Source of the DNA: Myxococcaceae bacterium
Lineage (GTDB): Bacteria > Myxococcota > Myxococcia > Myxococcales > Myxococcaceae
Direction: 5' to 3'
Length of the DNA stretch: 64,000 nt
Assembly: GCA_017881265.1 (NCBI GenBank)
Contig: JADGRA010000016.1
Location: 62,001 to 126,000, forward strand
Shown: piece by piece, positions 1 through 8,168 of the stretch
Layout of the letters: every line of letters starts with the position of its first letter
Position numbering within the stretch: position 1 is the stretch's first letter
Program-made: the position numbers and the translations under genes
Notes under the pieces: model-generated
The model's input: only the letters and a program-made list of their open reading frames with translations
Database searches by the model: none
Told to the model about the DNA's origin: nothing

Positions 1-299
1 CGGACCGCCGCCTCGGCCAGAAGCCGGGTGGCCTCCGCGTTGCCCCGCTGGTAGCCCTCCTCGGACGCCGCCTTGGTGACACCGGCGACATGGTGCACTA
101 CCTCCACTCCCGCGAGCGCCCGGTCGAGGCCTTCGCCCGTTGTGAGGTCGCCCTCGACCAGCTCGACGCCCAGCGCCCGGAGCGCCTCGCTGCGTGAGCT
201 GCGCCGGACCAGCGCCTTCACGGCGTCACCCCGCTGGACGAGATGTCGCGCGAGGGCGCCGCCCACGAAGCCACTTCCACCGGTCAACAGGACACGCAT
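1..299 (-). CDS. cerR: NAD(P)-dependent epimerase/dehydratase, ceramide-reductase candidate (partial, 5' part)
   Basis: Reading from the ATG at 299 the frame is open to the window edge, so about 99 N-terminal residues are present and the rest lies to the left. The protein opens MRVLLTGGSGFVGGALARHL, the classic GGxGFxG Rossmann motif of extended short-chain dehydrogenases. Later segments VEGDLT and VVHHVAG are the usual family landmarks. It starts 13 nt after the GNAT-fold gene and lies on the same strand as serine palmitoyltransferase. In the published Caulobacter ceramide pathway an epimerase-type enzyme (CerR) reduces the 3-keto group of the acylated sphingoid precursor. The family call is firm. 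The CerR role is inferred from gene order. A generic sugar epimerase remains possible. Confidence 0.75.
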   Translation of the reverse strand, partial: MRVLLTGGSGFVGGALARHLVQRGDAVKALVRRSSRSEALRALGVELVEGDLTTGEGLDRALAGVEVVHHVAGVTKAASEEGYQRGNAEATRLLAEAAV

Positions 300-312
300 C
301 CGGGCAGGCTGC

Positions 313-1494
313 TCAGGCAATGGGACGCCGGTAGATGCGGTACGTCTTGGAACGGACACCACCCATGGATTCGATGGCGCGGTTGACGAGGTGGTTGTCC
401 TCGAGCGTCCAGGATATCTCCCCGCCGCTGTAGCCCAGCCGGCGTGCGGTGGTGATGGTGTCCAGATACAGAATGGCGTCGAGCCCCTGGCGCCGAAACC
501 CCTGCTTGATGCCGAGGGTGATGAGCCGCAGGCGGCGAATGCGCCGCGCTGCCAAGGCCAGCTTGACCAGCCCGATGGGGAGACCGAAACGCGTCAGCCG
601 CCCCCCGGCGGCCTTTAGGGCGAAGTTGGCGTCCGGAATGGTCATCGAGAAGGCGACCGGCTCGCCCTTCACCTCGGCGATGAGGAGCAACTCCGGCACA
701 ACCAAGGGCTTCATGTCCTTGGCCATGTGGTCGAACTCGGCCTCCGTCATCGGAACGAAGCCCCAGTTGTCCTCCCAGGCCGCGTTGTAGATGTTCTTGA
801 CGCGCTGGACCTCCGCTGAGAAATCCGACATCCGGATGGGCCGCACCACCACGCCGTTGCGCTGGCGGATTGTCTCCGCGACCCGCACCACCTTCTGCGG
901 GGGCGGCTGGGACGAGGCCATGTCGAAGGCCCATAGGTCCTTTGCCTTGACGAATCCGCACGCCTCGTACAGCGCCGGGTAGTAGCGCGGGTTGTACGCC
1001 ATCATGACAGCCGGGGAGGCCTCGAAGCCCTCCACCAACACCGAGCACTCGTAGTTGGTGGAGAAGTTGAGCGGCCCCAACATCTCCGGAAACCCCTGCG
1101 CCTTCAGCCAGGTGGCCGCCGCGTCGAAGAGTCCCCGCGCGACCACCTGGTCGTCGAGGCTCTCGAACATCCCGAAGAAGCCGAGGTTGGTTCCATGGAA
1201 CTCGTTGTAGCGAGGGTCGACCACCCCGGCGATGCGCCCCACCACCTTGCCCTCGCGGCGGGCGAGAAACAGCTCTGCGGTGCCGAATTGGAACCAGGGG
1301 TTCTTCTTAGGGTCGAGAAAGTCTCGGCGTTCCATCTCTAGCGGTGGGACCCAGTTCGGGTCGTCCCGGTAGAGCTCGTAAGGGAAGCGGATGAAGGCCT
1401 CGCGGTCTGCCGCCGACTGGGCGGGTGTCACCGTGACATCGGCTTGGGCGCCGGCCTGCGTGCTCGCCTTGGGCTTTCGTGCGGAACCCGCCAT
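313..1494 (-). CDS. bcerS: GNAT-fold acyltransferase, bacterial ceramide synthase candidate
   Basis: A 393-aa cytosolic protein with no signal peptide. It has the family's N-terminal signature PYELYRDDPNWVPPL at about residues 38-52, followed by DPKKNPWF, and GNAT-like strands near FLARREGKVVGRIAGVV (about 97-113) and in the C-terminal third. This long GNAT-like family includes the bacterial ceramide synthase, which N-acylates 3-ketosphinganine. The gene begins 7 nt after the serine palmitoyltransferase stop with a GAGG ribosome site, and a ceramide-reductase-type gene follows. Order and spacing imply one operon. The family is widespread and mostly unnamed, so the specific function rests on the neighbours. 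Confidence 0.7.
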   Translation of the reverse strand: MAGSARKPKASTQAGAQADVTVTPAQSAADREAFIRFPYELYRDDPNWVPPLEMERRDFLDPKKNPWFQFGTAELFLARREGKVVGRIAGVVDPRYNEFHGTNLGFFGMFESLDDQVVARGLFDAAATWLKAQGFPEMLGPLNFSTNYECSVLVEGFEASPAVMMAYNPRYYPALYEACGFVKAKDLWAFDMASSQPPPQKVVRVAETIRQRNGVVVRPIRMSDFSAEVQRVKNIYNAAWEDNWGFVPMTEAEFDHMAKDMKPLVVPELLLIAEVKGEPVAFSMTIPDANFALKAAGGRLTRFGLPIGLVKLALAARRIRRLRLITLGIKQGFRRQGLDAILYLDTITTARRLGYSGGEISWTLEDNHLVNRAIESMGGVRSKTYRIYRRPIA

Positions 1495-1501
1495 GAGGGC
1501 C

Positions 1502-3037
1502 TCAGGCCTCCGGGTGCTGACCGTTCTTCAGGAAGAGATTGGCGCCCTTTTCCAGAAGCAGCCCGGGGATTTCCGACCGCATGCTCCACAGCCGGAGGGG
1601 CGCCGAGCCAAGACGCTTAAAGTCGTCTGGCTGCAGGTTGGCGGCGCGCCACGTGAGGGTTTCCACCGCGTCCGACAGCTTGCGAGCCATCTCGCGCGAG
1701 GAGAGGCGGGCGATGGCTTCCAGGGACAGCCCGCGGTCGGCGAGCAACCCGGCCGAGGCCGCCGCCCACCGCTGCGTGGCCTGGTTGGACATGACGAAGG
1801 TGCCCGGCCGTGCCACCTTGACCGGCACGAAGCTGCTGGGGCGCGTCTCCGGAATGACGCCCATCTTCCGTCCCACCTTCTCGAAGGCGTCGAGCACTCG
1901 GTCCAGCTGGGCGTCGGTGTGGGTGGCCATGTAGCTCGTGCGAATCAACGAGTGGCCGGGCTCGACGGCGGGAGGGATGACCGGGTTGGCGAACACGCCG
2001 GCCTCGAAGAGCGTCTTCCAGAAGCGGAAGCACTTCACCTGGTCGCCGATGAGGACGGGGACCACCGGCGTGACGGAGACGCCGGTGTCGTACCCCATCG
2101 CCCGGAGGCCGTTGTGCATCTTCTCAGCGATGTCCATCAGCCGCGAACGACGCTGGGGCTCGGCCTCGACAATCTCGAGCGCCTTCAGCGCGGCCGCCAC
2201 CGAGGCCGGCGTCATCGAGGCGCTGAAGATGATCGGCCGCGACTTGTGCTTGATGTAGTTGATGACTTCGAACGGCCCGGCGAGCACGCCGCCGAGAGAG
2301 GCGAAGCTCTTGGAGAACGTCCCCATCACGATGTCCGTGTTGGCTTCCAGCCCGAAGTACTCCGCCACGCCACGTCCCCGTTCGCCGAGAACGCCCATCG
2401 AGTGCGCGTCGTCAATCATCACCCGCGCCCGGTAGCGCTGGGCGAGCTCCACAATCTTCGGGATGTTGGCGAGGTCCCCCTCCATCGAGAAGACGCCGTC
2501 GGTGACGATGAGCTTGCCGGCATCGGGGTCGGCCGCCTCGAGCAGCTTCTGGAGGTGGTCGACGTCGTTGTGCCGGAACTTTCGCTCCTCGCCGAAGGAC
2601 AAGCGGATGCCGTCCACAAGGCTCGCGTGGTTGCCACGGTCGGAAAAGACGATGTCGTGTCGGCCGAGCAACGCGGACAGCGCGGCGAGGTTGGTCTGAA
2701 ACCCCGTCGACACCACCACCGCGGCCTCGCGGTTGAGGAACTTGGCAAAGCGGTTCTCGAGCTCCTCATGCAGCACCGTCGTCCCGTTCAGGAGACGGCT
2801 GCCGGAGCACGTGCTGCCAAAGCGCTTCACGGCATTCTGTGCCGCTTCCTTGACGCGGGGGTCGCCCGCCAGGCCGAGGTAGTTGTTGGACCCGGCCATA
2901 ACGACCCGGCGACCTTCGATGTCCACCTCGGTGCTGGCGTGGGACGCCTCGATGGGCCGGTAGTAGGGGTAGAGGCCGGCGGCCTTGGCGATGCGGTAGT
3001 CTTTCCAGGCACCGCACTTGTCGAAGACGTCGCTCAT
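1502..3037 (-). CDS. spt: Serine palmitoyltransferase (alpha-oxoamine synthase), first step of sphingolipid synthesis
   Basis: A PLP enzyme that condenses serine with a long acyl-thioester to give 3-ketosphinganine. Visible family landmarks, numbered from the chosen start, are SNNYLGLAGDP (50-60), GNHASLVDGI with the ring-stacking His138, MIDDAHSMGVLG with Asp210/His212, and the PLP-lysine motif GTFSKSFASLGG with Lys243. The ATG at 3037 is preferred because it follows an AGGAGG-like site. An in-frame start at 3070 would add 11 residues. The 511-aa product is about 110 residues longer than usual for the family, with a C-terminal extension after about residue 397. 8-amino-7-oxononanoate synthase or KBL are alternatives, but the adjacent GNAT and epimerase genes favour sphingolipid synthesis. 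Confidence 0.82.
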   Translation of the reverse strand: MSDVFDKCGAWKDYRIAKAAGLYPYYRPIEASHASTEVDIEGRRVVMAGSNNYLGLAGDPRVKEAAQNAVKRFGSTCSGSRLLNGTTVLHEELENRFAKFLNREAAVVVSTGFQTNLAALSALLGRHDIVFSDRGNHASLVDGIRLSFGEERKFRHNDVDHLQKLLEAADPDAGKLIVTDGVFSMEGDLANIPKIVELAQRYRARVMIDDAHSMGVLGERGRGVAEYFGLEANTDIVMGTFSKSFASLGGVLAGPFEVINYIKHKSRPIIFSASMTPASVAAALKALEIVEAEPQRRSRLMDIAEKMHNGLRAMGYDTGVSVTPVVPVLIGDQVKCFRFWKTLFEAGVFANPVIPPAVEPGHSLIRTSYMATHTDAQLDRVLDAFEKVGRKMGVIPETRPSSFVPVKVARPGTFVMSNQATQRWAAASAGLLADRGLSLEAIARLSSREMARKLSDAVETLTWRAANLQPDDFKRLGSAPLRLWSMRSEIPGLLLEKGANLFLKNGQHPEA

Positions 3038-3394
3038 ATGGGGGTTGCCCCCTCCTGGAGGGGCCGACACTCGCTCGACGCGGGCGCACGGGAGTGGCGT
3101 GGCTTCTACGGGGACGCTCAGCCGGAAGTCAAGGCGGCGTCCGAGGCAAAAACATATGAAACATCAGATATTTAGATGCGAATTCGGCAATGCGCAAGAA
3201 CTGGCGCACTCATACTCATGTGGGCAATAGATTGCGCATTGCTACGGAGAGTCGAGCGGGGCGTCGTCTCTGCGCGGGAGACGGGGCCTCGGCACAGGCG
3301 GCGTCACAAAGCCTGAAGCGCTCGGGAATTCAAGTGCTTTGGCCACCGGGCTGGCTTGTTGAAAGGCCAGGATCCGGGTGCTAGGGACTCGCGC
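3038..3394. promoter_or_regulatory. Divergent promoter region between ceramide and mutase operons
   Basis: A 357-bp gap between two divergent operons. The stretch around 3150-3180 is markedly AT-rich for this genome and could hold promoter elements for either direction. A pair of 9-bp inverted arms lies at 3189-3240 and is listed separately. I found no convincing sigma70 -35/-10 pair and no small gene in it. Confidence 0.5.
3189..3240. promoter_or_regulatory. Long-spaced inverted repeat, possible operator pair
   Basis: The arms AATGCGCAA (3189-3197) and TTGCGCATT (3232-3240) are perfect reverse complements. Each contains the palindromic core TGCGCA. Their centres are 43 bp apart, close to four helical turns. 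The location between divergent operons fits two same-face binding sites for a dimeric repressor. The regulator is unknown and no regulator gene is adjacent. Confidence 0.4.
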
Positions 3395-5206
3395 ATGCCC
3401 TCCCAGCGTCGTCGCCCCTCCCGTCGCGCTGCCAAGGACGCCCCGCGCCATGTCTCGGGTCGCACCGCCCGTGCCGGCGCCAAGGCGAAGTCGGCGCCCC
3501 CCCGGCCCGGCGGCGCGGCGAAGACGCGGCTGTATGACGCCACCGCGGTGCGCAAGCTCGCCCGCGAGGTCGCTCGCTGGGAGGCCTCAACGCTGGCCCC
3601 CGTCACCGCGAAAACCCCGCTGCGCCAGCCCGCGTTTGCCACGGACTCCGGCGTCGCCATCCCGCCGGTGCTCACGGCCGCAGACCGCCGGAGCGAGGTG
3701 CAGGAGCAGCTCGGGCTCCCCGGAGAATTCCCATTCACCCGCGGCGTGCAGCCCACCATGTACCGGGGCCGGCTGTGGACGATGCGCATGTTCGCGGGCT
3801 TCGGCTCGCCGGAGGACACCAACCGACGCTTCAAGTACCTGATGGCGCACGGGACGACCGGCCTCTCCACCGCTTTCGACATGCCGGCGTTGATGGGGTA
3901 CGACGCCGACCACCCCATGTCGCGGGGGGAAGTCGGCAAGGAAGGCGTTGCCGTTTCCTCGCTCCGCGACTTCGAGGTGCTGTTCGACGGGATTCCGCTC
4001 GATAAGGTCACCACGTCGATGACCATCAACGCCTCGGCCATCGCGGCGCTCTGCATGTACGTCGCCGTGGGCGAGCAGCAGGGCATTCCGATGGCCCAGC
4101 TCGGCGGGACCATTCAGAACGACATGCTCAAGGAGTACATCGCCCAGAAGGAGTGGATTGTTCCACCCCGGCCGGCGGTGCGCATCGTCGTCGACATGAT
4201 TGAGTATTGCAGCCAGCACATGCCCCGCTGGCACGCGGTATCCATCAGCGGCTACCACATCCGGGAGGCAGGGGCGACGGCGGTCCAGGAGCTCGCCTTC
4301 ACGCTGGCGGACGGCATTGGCTACGTCGAAGAGTGCGTCAAGCGCGGCCTCGCCGTGGACGACTTCGCTCCTCGTTTGTCGTTCTTCTGGGACGTCCACA
4401 ACGACTTCTTTGAGGAGGTTGCGAAGTTCCGTGCCGCCCGCCGCATCTGGGCCCGCGTGATGCGGGAGCGCTTCGGGGCCCGCGACCCGCGCAGTCTCCA
4501 GCTGCGCACCCACGCGCAGACGGCAGGTGTGAGCCTCACCGCCCAGCAGCCCTACAACAACGTCGTCCGCACCGCACTCCAGGCCCTGGCAGCCGTTCTC
4601 GGTGGCACGCAGTCGCTGCACACCAACTCGCTGGACGAGACCTATGCGCTTCCCACCGAAGACGCCGTGACGCTCGCCCTGCGGACCCAGCAAATCATCG
4701 CCCACGAATCCGGGGTCGACCGAGTGGTCGACCCGCTCGGAGGCAGCTACTATGTGGAGTACCTGACCGACGAGATGGAGCGCCGAGCTGTCGACTACAT
4801 CCGTCGCATCGACGAGATGGGCGGCATCATCCGCGCGGTGGAGGAGGGGTACCCGCAGAAGGAAATCGGTGAGAGTGCGTACCGCTTTCAGCGCGAGGTG
4901 GAAGAGGGCGAACGCCTCATCGTCGGCGTCAACGTTTTCCAGTCCGAGCAGCAGGCATCCGTGGAAATCCTGAAAATCGGCGACCAGGTGGCCGAGAGCC
5001 AAATCGCTCGCCTCCGCCAAGTGAAGGCCGAGCGCGATGCGCGCGCCGTGAAGCGGACGCTGGCGAAGGTGGAGGCCGCCGCTCGGGGGACAGAGAACCT
5101 CATGCCTCCCGTCCTTGAGGCGGTGAAGGCGTACGCGACCCTAGGAGAGATTAGCGACGTCTTTCGCAAGGTCTGGGGCCAGTACCGCGAGGGAGGCGCC
5201 TTCTAG
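3395..5206 (+). CDS. mcmA1: Methylmalonyl-CoA mutase, large (catalytic) subunit
   Basis: The adenosylcobalamin-dependent mutase interconverts methylmalonyl-CoA and succinyl-CoA. The 603-aa protein carries only the acyl-CoA-binding TIM-barrel part. The B12 domain is the next gene. Typical segments are [20 protein letters not shown] (about 112-131), [25 protein letters not shown] and [12 protein letters not shown]. Tyr123 in the TMY motif and Arg263 fall where MutB Tyr89 and Arg207 contact methylmalonyl-CoA, which favours this substrate over isobutyryl-CoA. The first 50 residues are a basic, Arg/Ala-rich tail of unknown role. The ATG at 3395 is preferred over an upstream TTG at 3356. MeaB lies downstream in the same run. 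Confidence 0.9.
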   Translation: MPSQRRRPSRRAAKDAPRHVSGRTARAGAKAKSAPPRPGGAAKTRLYDATAVRKLAREVARWEASTLAPVTAKTPLRQPAFATDSGVAIPPVLTAADRRSEVQEQLGLPGEFPFTRGVQPTMYRGRLWTMRMFAGFGSPEDTNRRFKYLMAHGTTGLSTAFDMPALMGYDADHPMSRGEVGKEGVAVSSLRDFEVLFDGIPLDKVTTSMTINASAIAALCMYVAVGEQQGIPMAQLGGTIQNDMLKEYIAQKEWIVPPRPAVRIVVDMIEYCSQHMPRWHAVSISGYHIREAGATAVQELAFTLADGIGYVEECVKRGLAVDDFAPRLSFFWDVHNDFFEEVAKFRAARRIWARVMRERFGARDPRSLQLRTHAQTAGVSLTAQQPYNNVVRTALQALAAVLGGTQSLHTNSLDETYALPTEDAVTLALRTQQIIAHESGVDRVVDPLGGSYYVEYLTDEMERRAVDYIRRIDEMGGIIRAVEEGYPQKEIGESAYRFQREVEEGERLIVGVNVFQSEQQASVEILKIGDQVAESQIARLRQVKAERDARAVKRTLAKVEAAARGTENLMPPVLEAVKAYATLGEISDVFRKVWGQYREGGAF

Positions 5207-5218
5207 CGAACACCCGCC

Positions 5219-5623
5219 ATGGCCGACCATCCCCTCAGAATCCTAGTCGCGAAGCCCGGACTCGACGGGCATGACCGCGGCGCGAAGATCATCGCGCGCG
5301 CCCTTCGGGACGCGGGCATGGAAGTCATCTACACAGGACTGCACCAGACACCGGAGATGATTGCGAGCGCTGCAGTCCAGGAAGACGTGGACGCCGTCGG
5401 ACTGTCGATTATGTCCGGCGCTCACATGACATTGTTCCCCGCGGTCATCGACCTCCTCAGGGAAAAGGGCGCCGGGGACATCGGGGTCTTCGGCGGCGGC
5501 ATCATCCCCGACGACGACATTCCCCGACTGAAGAAGCTGGGAGTGGCAGAGATTTTCACCCCCGGAAGCTCGACCCAGGACATCGTTCAGTGGATTCGGG
5601 GACACATCCAGGCCCGCCCCTGA
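5219..5623 (+). CDS. mcmA2: Methylmalonyl-CoA mutase, small (B12-binding) subunit
   Basis: A 134-aa stand-alone cobalamin-binding domain. The base-off/His-on motif DxHxxG appears as DGHDRG at about residues 17-22. The other two B12 landmarks follow as GLSIMSGAH and GGGIIPDDD. It starts 12 nt after the large subunit gene. The catalytic and cobalamin domains on separate chains match the two-subunit mutases of several bacteria and archaea. Confidence 0.92.
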   Translation: MADHPLRILVAKPGLDGHDRGAKIIARALRDAGMEVIYTGLHQTPEMIASAAVQEDVDAVGLSIMSGAHMTLFPAVIDLLREKGAGDIGVFGGGIIPDDDIPRLKKLGVAEIFTPGSSTQDIVQWIRGHIQARP

Positions 5624-6567
5624 ACCTGGGCGCTCGGCTGCCTCCCCGCGTTGATGTCTACGAGGTGGGACCGCGCGATGGGCTCCAGAACGAGCTGCGC
5701 TCGGTGCCGCTCAAGGACAAGCTGCGGCTGGTGACAGCGCTGGTCGCTTCCGGCGAGCGGCGCATCGAAGTCACGTCGTTCGTCAGTCCGAAGTGGGTGC
5801 CGCAACTGGCTGATGCCGACGAGCTCCTCGCCCGGGTGGAACGGCCTCCCGGAGTCACCTTCTCAGCGCTGGTCCCCAACCTCAAGGGGCTGGAACGGGC
5901 CAAGACGGCACGCCTCGAGGAGGCGGCGGTCTTCGCCTCGGCCACCGAAACTCACTCGCAGAAGAACATCAACAAGTCCATCGCCGAGGCGCTTCACGTG
6001 GCCGGAGCGGTCACCAAGGGTGCCCTGGCCACCGGGATGCGGGTGCGCGGCTACCTCTCCGTCGTTTGGGGGTGCCCCTACGAGGGGACGACGTCGCTGG
6101 ACACCGTGGTGGACCTCGCCCGCCGGCTGCTGGATTTCGGCATCTACCAACTCAGCCTGGGGGACACCATCGGCGTGGGGATTCCTACCCAAACCGAGTC
6201 CATCCTCGAGGCCTTGCTGCGTCACATACCCGCCTCGAAGCTCGCCCTGCACTTGCATGACACCCGCGGGACGGCGCTCGCCAACGCCCTGGTGGGGATG
6301 ACGTACGGCGTGACGACCCTCGACGCGAGTGTCGGCGGTCTCGGAGGCTGTCCCTATGCCCCCGGCGCCGCGGGGAACCTCGCCACGGAGGACCTGGTTA
6401 ACCTCCTGCACGGGATGGGTGTGCAGACGGGGATCGACCTGTCGCGGCTGGTGGAGGCAGGGGAGGTGGCTCAGGAGTTGATTGGGCGAAAGCTCTCCGG
6501 AAAGTACCTGCAGGCCGCACTCGGAGAACGGGACCGCCTCATCGCCCGGAAGCGACAGGCGCACTAG
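5590..6567 (+). CDS. mvaB: Hydroxymethylglutaryl-CoA lyase
   Basis: Cleaves HMG-CoA to acetyl-CoA and acetoacetate, the last step of leucine/isovalerate degradation. The DRE-TIM barrel start [13 protein letters not shown] is clear at about residues 23-35, followed by [17 protein letters not shown]. The segment [15 protein letters not shown] contains the active-site cysteine loop of the family. The GTG at 5590 gives a 34-nt overlap with the B12-subunit gene, and no other ATG/GTG/TTG in frame precedes the conserved start. The overlap suggests coupled translation. Confidence 0.9.
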   Translation: MDSGTHPGPPLNLGARLPPRVDVYEVGPRDGLQNELRSVPLKDKLRLVTALVASGERRIEVTSFVSPKWVPQLADADELLARVERPPGVTFSALVPNLKGLERAKTARLEEAAVFASATETHSQKNINKSIAEALHVAGAVTKGALATGMRVRGYLSVVWGCPYEGTTSLDTVVDLARRLLDFGIYQLSLGDTIGVGIPTQTESILEALLRHIPASKLALHLHDTRGTALANALVGMTYGVTTLDASVGGLGGCPYAPGAAGNLATEDLVNLLHGMGVQTGIDLSRLVEAGEVAQELIGRKLSGKYLQAALGERDRLIARKRQAH

Positions 6568-6735
6568 CTCCCCGCTGGGAGGGTTGCTGGCGCCAGCCGA
6601 AGTCATGGCCGGCAGCCCCGGGGCCAGCTCGCGCAAGCGGCGCCAAGCTCTTGAAGCAACGGCAGCCCACACCGGGTGGACGCCGCGCGGAGACTCAGTC
6701 TACCAGTGCTCCCCGACCCGGAGTAAGGGAGAGGT

Positions 6736-7512
6736 ATGGCCGAGTTCCGCGAGGAGCGCCGCGGCAGCACCGAGGTTTGGACCATCGACGGCGAGAAGCG
6801 GCGCAACGCCATCAGTCGTGCCGCGCTCGTGGAGTTCGAGCAGCGGGTGGAGCGAGTCAGCCGGGGCCATGCCACCCGAGCGGTCATCCTCACCGGGGCC
6901 GGCGAGCGCGCCTTTTGCGCTGGGGCAGACCTCAAGGAACGCGCCGGAATGTCGGAGGCGGACGTCCGCGCCTTCCTCGCCCAGCTGGGAAGAGCGCTGC
7001 GAGCCATGGAGCGCAGCGATTGCGTCTTCATCGCCGCCATCAATGGTGCCGCGCTGGGCGGGGGGACGGAGCTGGCCCTGGCGTGCGACTTCCGGGTGGC
7101 AGCCCCCACTGCAGAACTCGGGCTCACCGAAGTCCAGCTCGGCATCATCCCCGGCGGAGGAGGCACCCAGCGACTCCCCCGGCTGGTGGGGCCCGCCCGT
7201 GCGAAGGACCTCATTCTGACCGGCCGCCGCGTCAACGCCGCCGAGGCGCTCGCCATCGGGCTGGTGCAACGGCTTGCTCCAGAGGGCCGCCTGCTGGAGG
7301 TTGCACATGGGTTGGCCGAACAGGTGGGCGCCAATGCGCCACTGGCCGTTGCTGCCGCCAAGCACGCCATCGATGAAGGACTGGCTCTGACTCTGGACGA
7401 GGCGCTCGCACTCGAGCAGCGCCATTACGAGAAGGTGCTCGCCTCCGAAGACCGGCTGGAGGGGCTGGCGGCCTTTGCGGAAAAGCGTCCGCCCGGCTTC
7501 CGCGGGCGCTAG
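6736..7512 (+). CDS. Enoyl-CoA hydratase, 3-methylglutaconyl-CoA hydratase type
   Basis: A 258-aa crotonase-fold protein. The oxyanion-hole segments are [13 protein letters not shown] (about 57-69) and [17 protein letters not shown] (about 98-114). The latter carries one catalytic Glu, and [20 protein letters not shown] carries the second. Both glutamates are present, so it should hydrate or dehydrate enoyl-CoAs. Next to HMG-CoA lyase and an acyl-CoA carboxyltransferase, the likely substrate is 3-methylglutaconyl-CoA (LiuC/AUH role). A strong GGGAGAGG site precedes the ATG. Confidence 0.85.
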   Translation: MAEFREERRGSTEVWTIDGEKRRNAISRAALVEFEQRVERVSRGHATRAVILTGAGERAFCAGADLKERAGMSEADVRAFLAQLGRALRAMERSDCVFIAAINGAALGGGTELALACDFRVAAPTAELGLTEVQLGIIPGGGGTQRLPRLVGPARAKDLILTGRRVNAAEALAIGLVQRLAPEGRLLEVAHGLAEQVGANAPLAVAAAKHAIDEGLALTLDEALALEQRHYEKVLASEDRLEGLAAFAEKRPPGFRGR

Positions 7513-7692
7513 CCACGCTGGCGCACAGCCGCAGCGCCCGGGAGAGATGTTCTCGGCACCTACTTCGCCTCCTGTCTGCGCACAGAGCCACCTTGCGCTG
7601 GGGTGGAGGGTCATCCGAGCTCCCTGTCCAGCGACCTGGATGGTACGGAGGGCGGGTTTTGCGCGATTCGCGCTTCGGCTACGCTCTGTCGT

Positions 7693-8103
7693 GTGGTGGA
7701 GCTTCGACGACGCGTCCTCGTGATTGACGACCAGGCAGGATTTCGGGACTTCCTTCAGCGAATCCTCGAGGTCGACGGCTACCGCGTGGACGTGGCCGAC
7801 GACGGTGATTCTGGTTTGGATGCGCTTGGCCGCCTGACGCAGCCGTGCGTTGTGTTGGTGGACCTGCTGATGCCCCGGGTGAATGGCATCACCTTCATCA
7901 CCCGGCTCCGCGACCGTTTCGGTGCTTCGCGCTTTCCCGTCATCGTCATCTCTGCCCTGTTTGGCGCCGAGGACGTTGAGCCGCCGGACTTCCCCGGCGT
8001 ACGCGGAGTCATCGGCAAGCCGTTTGAGCCACGCGTCGTACGGGCTGCCGTTCGGCATGCTTGGGAAGCGCTGGAGCAGCCACTGCCCCAGACCGGCACC
8101 TGA
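7693..8103 (+). CDS. Single-domain response regulator (receiver)
   Basis: A CheY-like receiver without an output domain. The acidic pair sits in VLVIDDQ, the phospho-acceptor Asp in VLVDLLMP, the switch Ser in VISALFG, and the conserved Lys in GKPFEP. The start is uncertain. Tandem GTG codons at 7693 and 7696 give about 135 residues and place the first beta strand correctly, while a TTG/ATG further upstream would add an unconvincing leader. No histidine kinase is near. It sits inside an acyl-CoA catabolic run. Confidence 0.8.
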   Translation: MVELRRRVLVIDDQAGFRDFLQRILEVDGYRVDVADDGDSGLDALGRLTQPCVVLVDLLMPRVNGITFITRLRDRFGASRFPVIVISALFGAEDVEPPDFPGVRGVIGKPFEPRVVRAAVRHAWEALEQPLPQTGT

Positions 8104-8168
8104 CAACGCAGCGCGGCAAGAGGCCCCTGGGGGCGGACGGATATTTCTGGTAGAGCCCCCGGCCCACC

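Noticed and set aside
3038-3394. Cobalamin riboswitch upstream of the mutase
   Set aside because: No B12-box-like conserved sequence or expected fold was seen in the leader.
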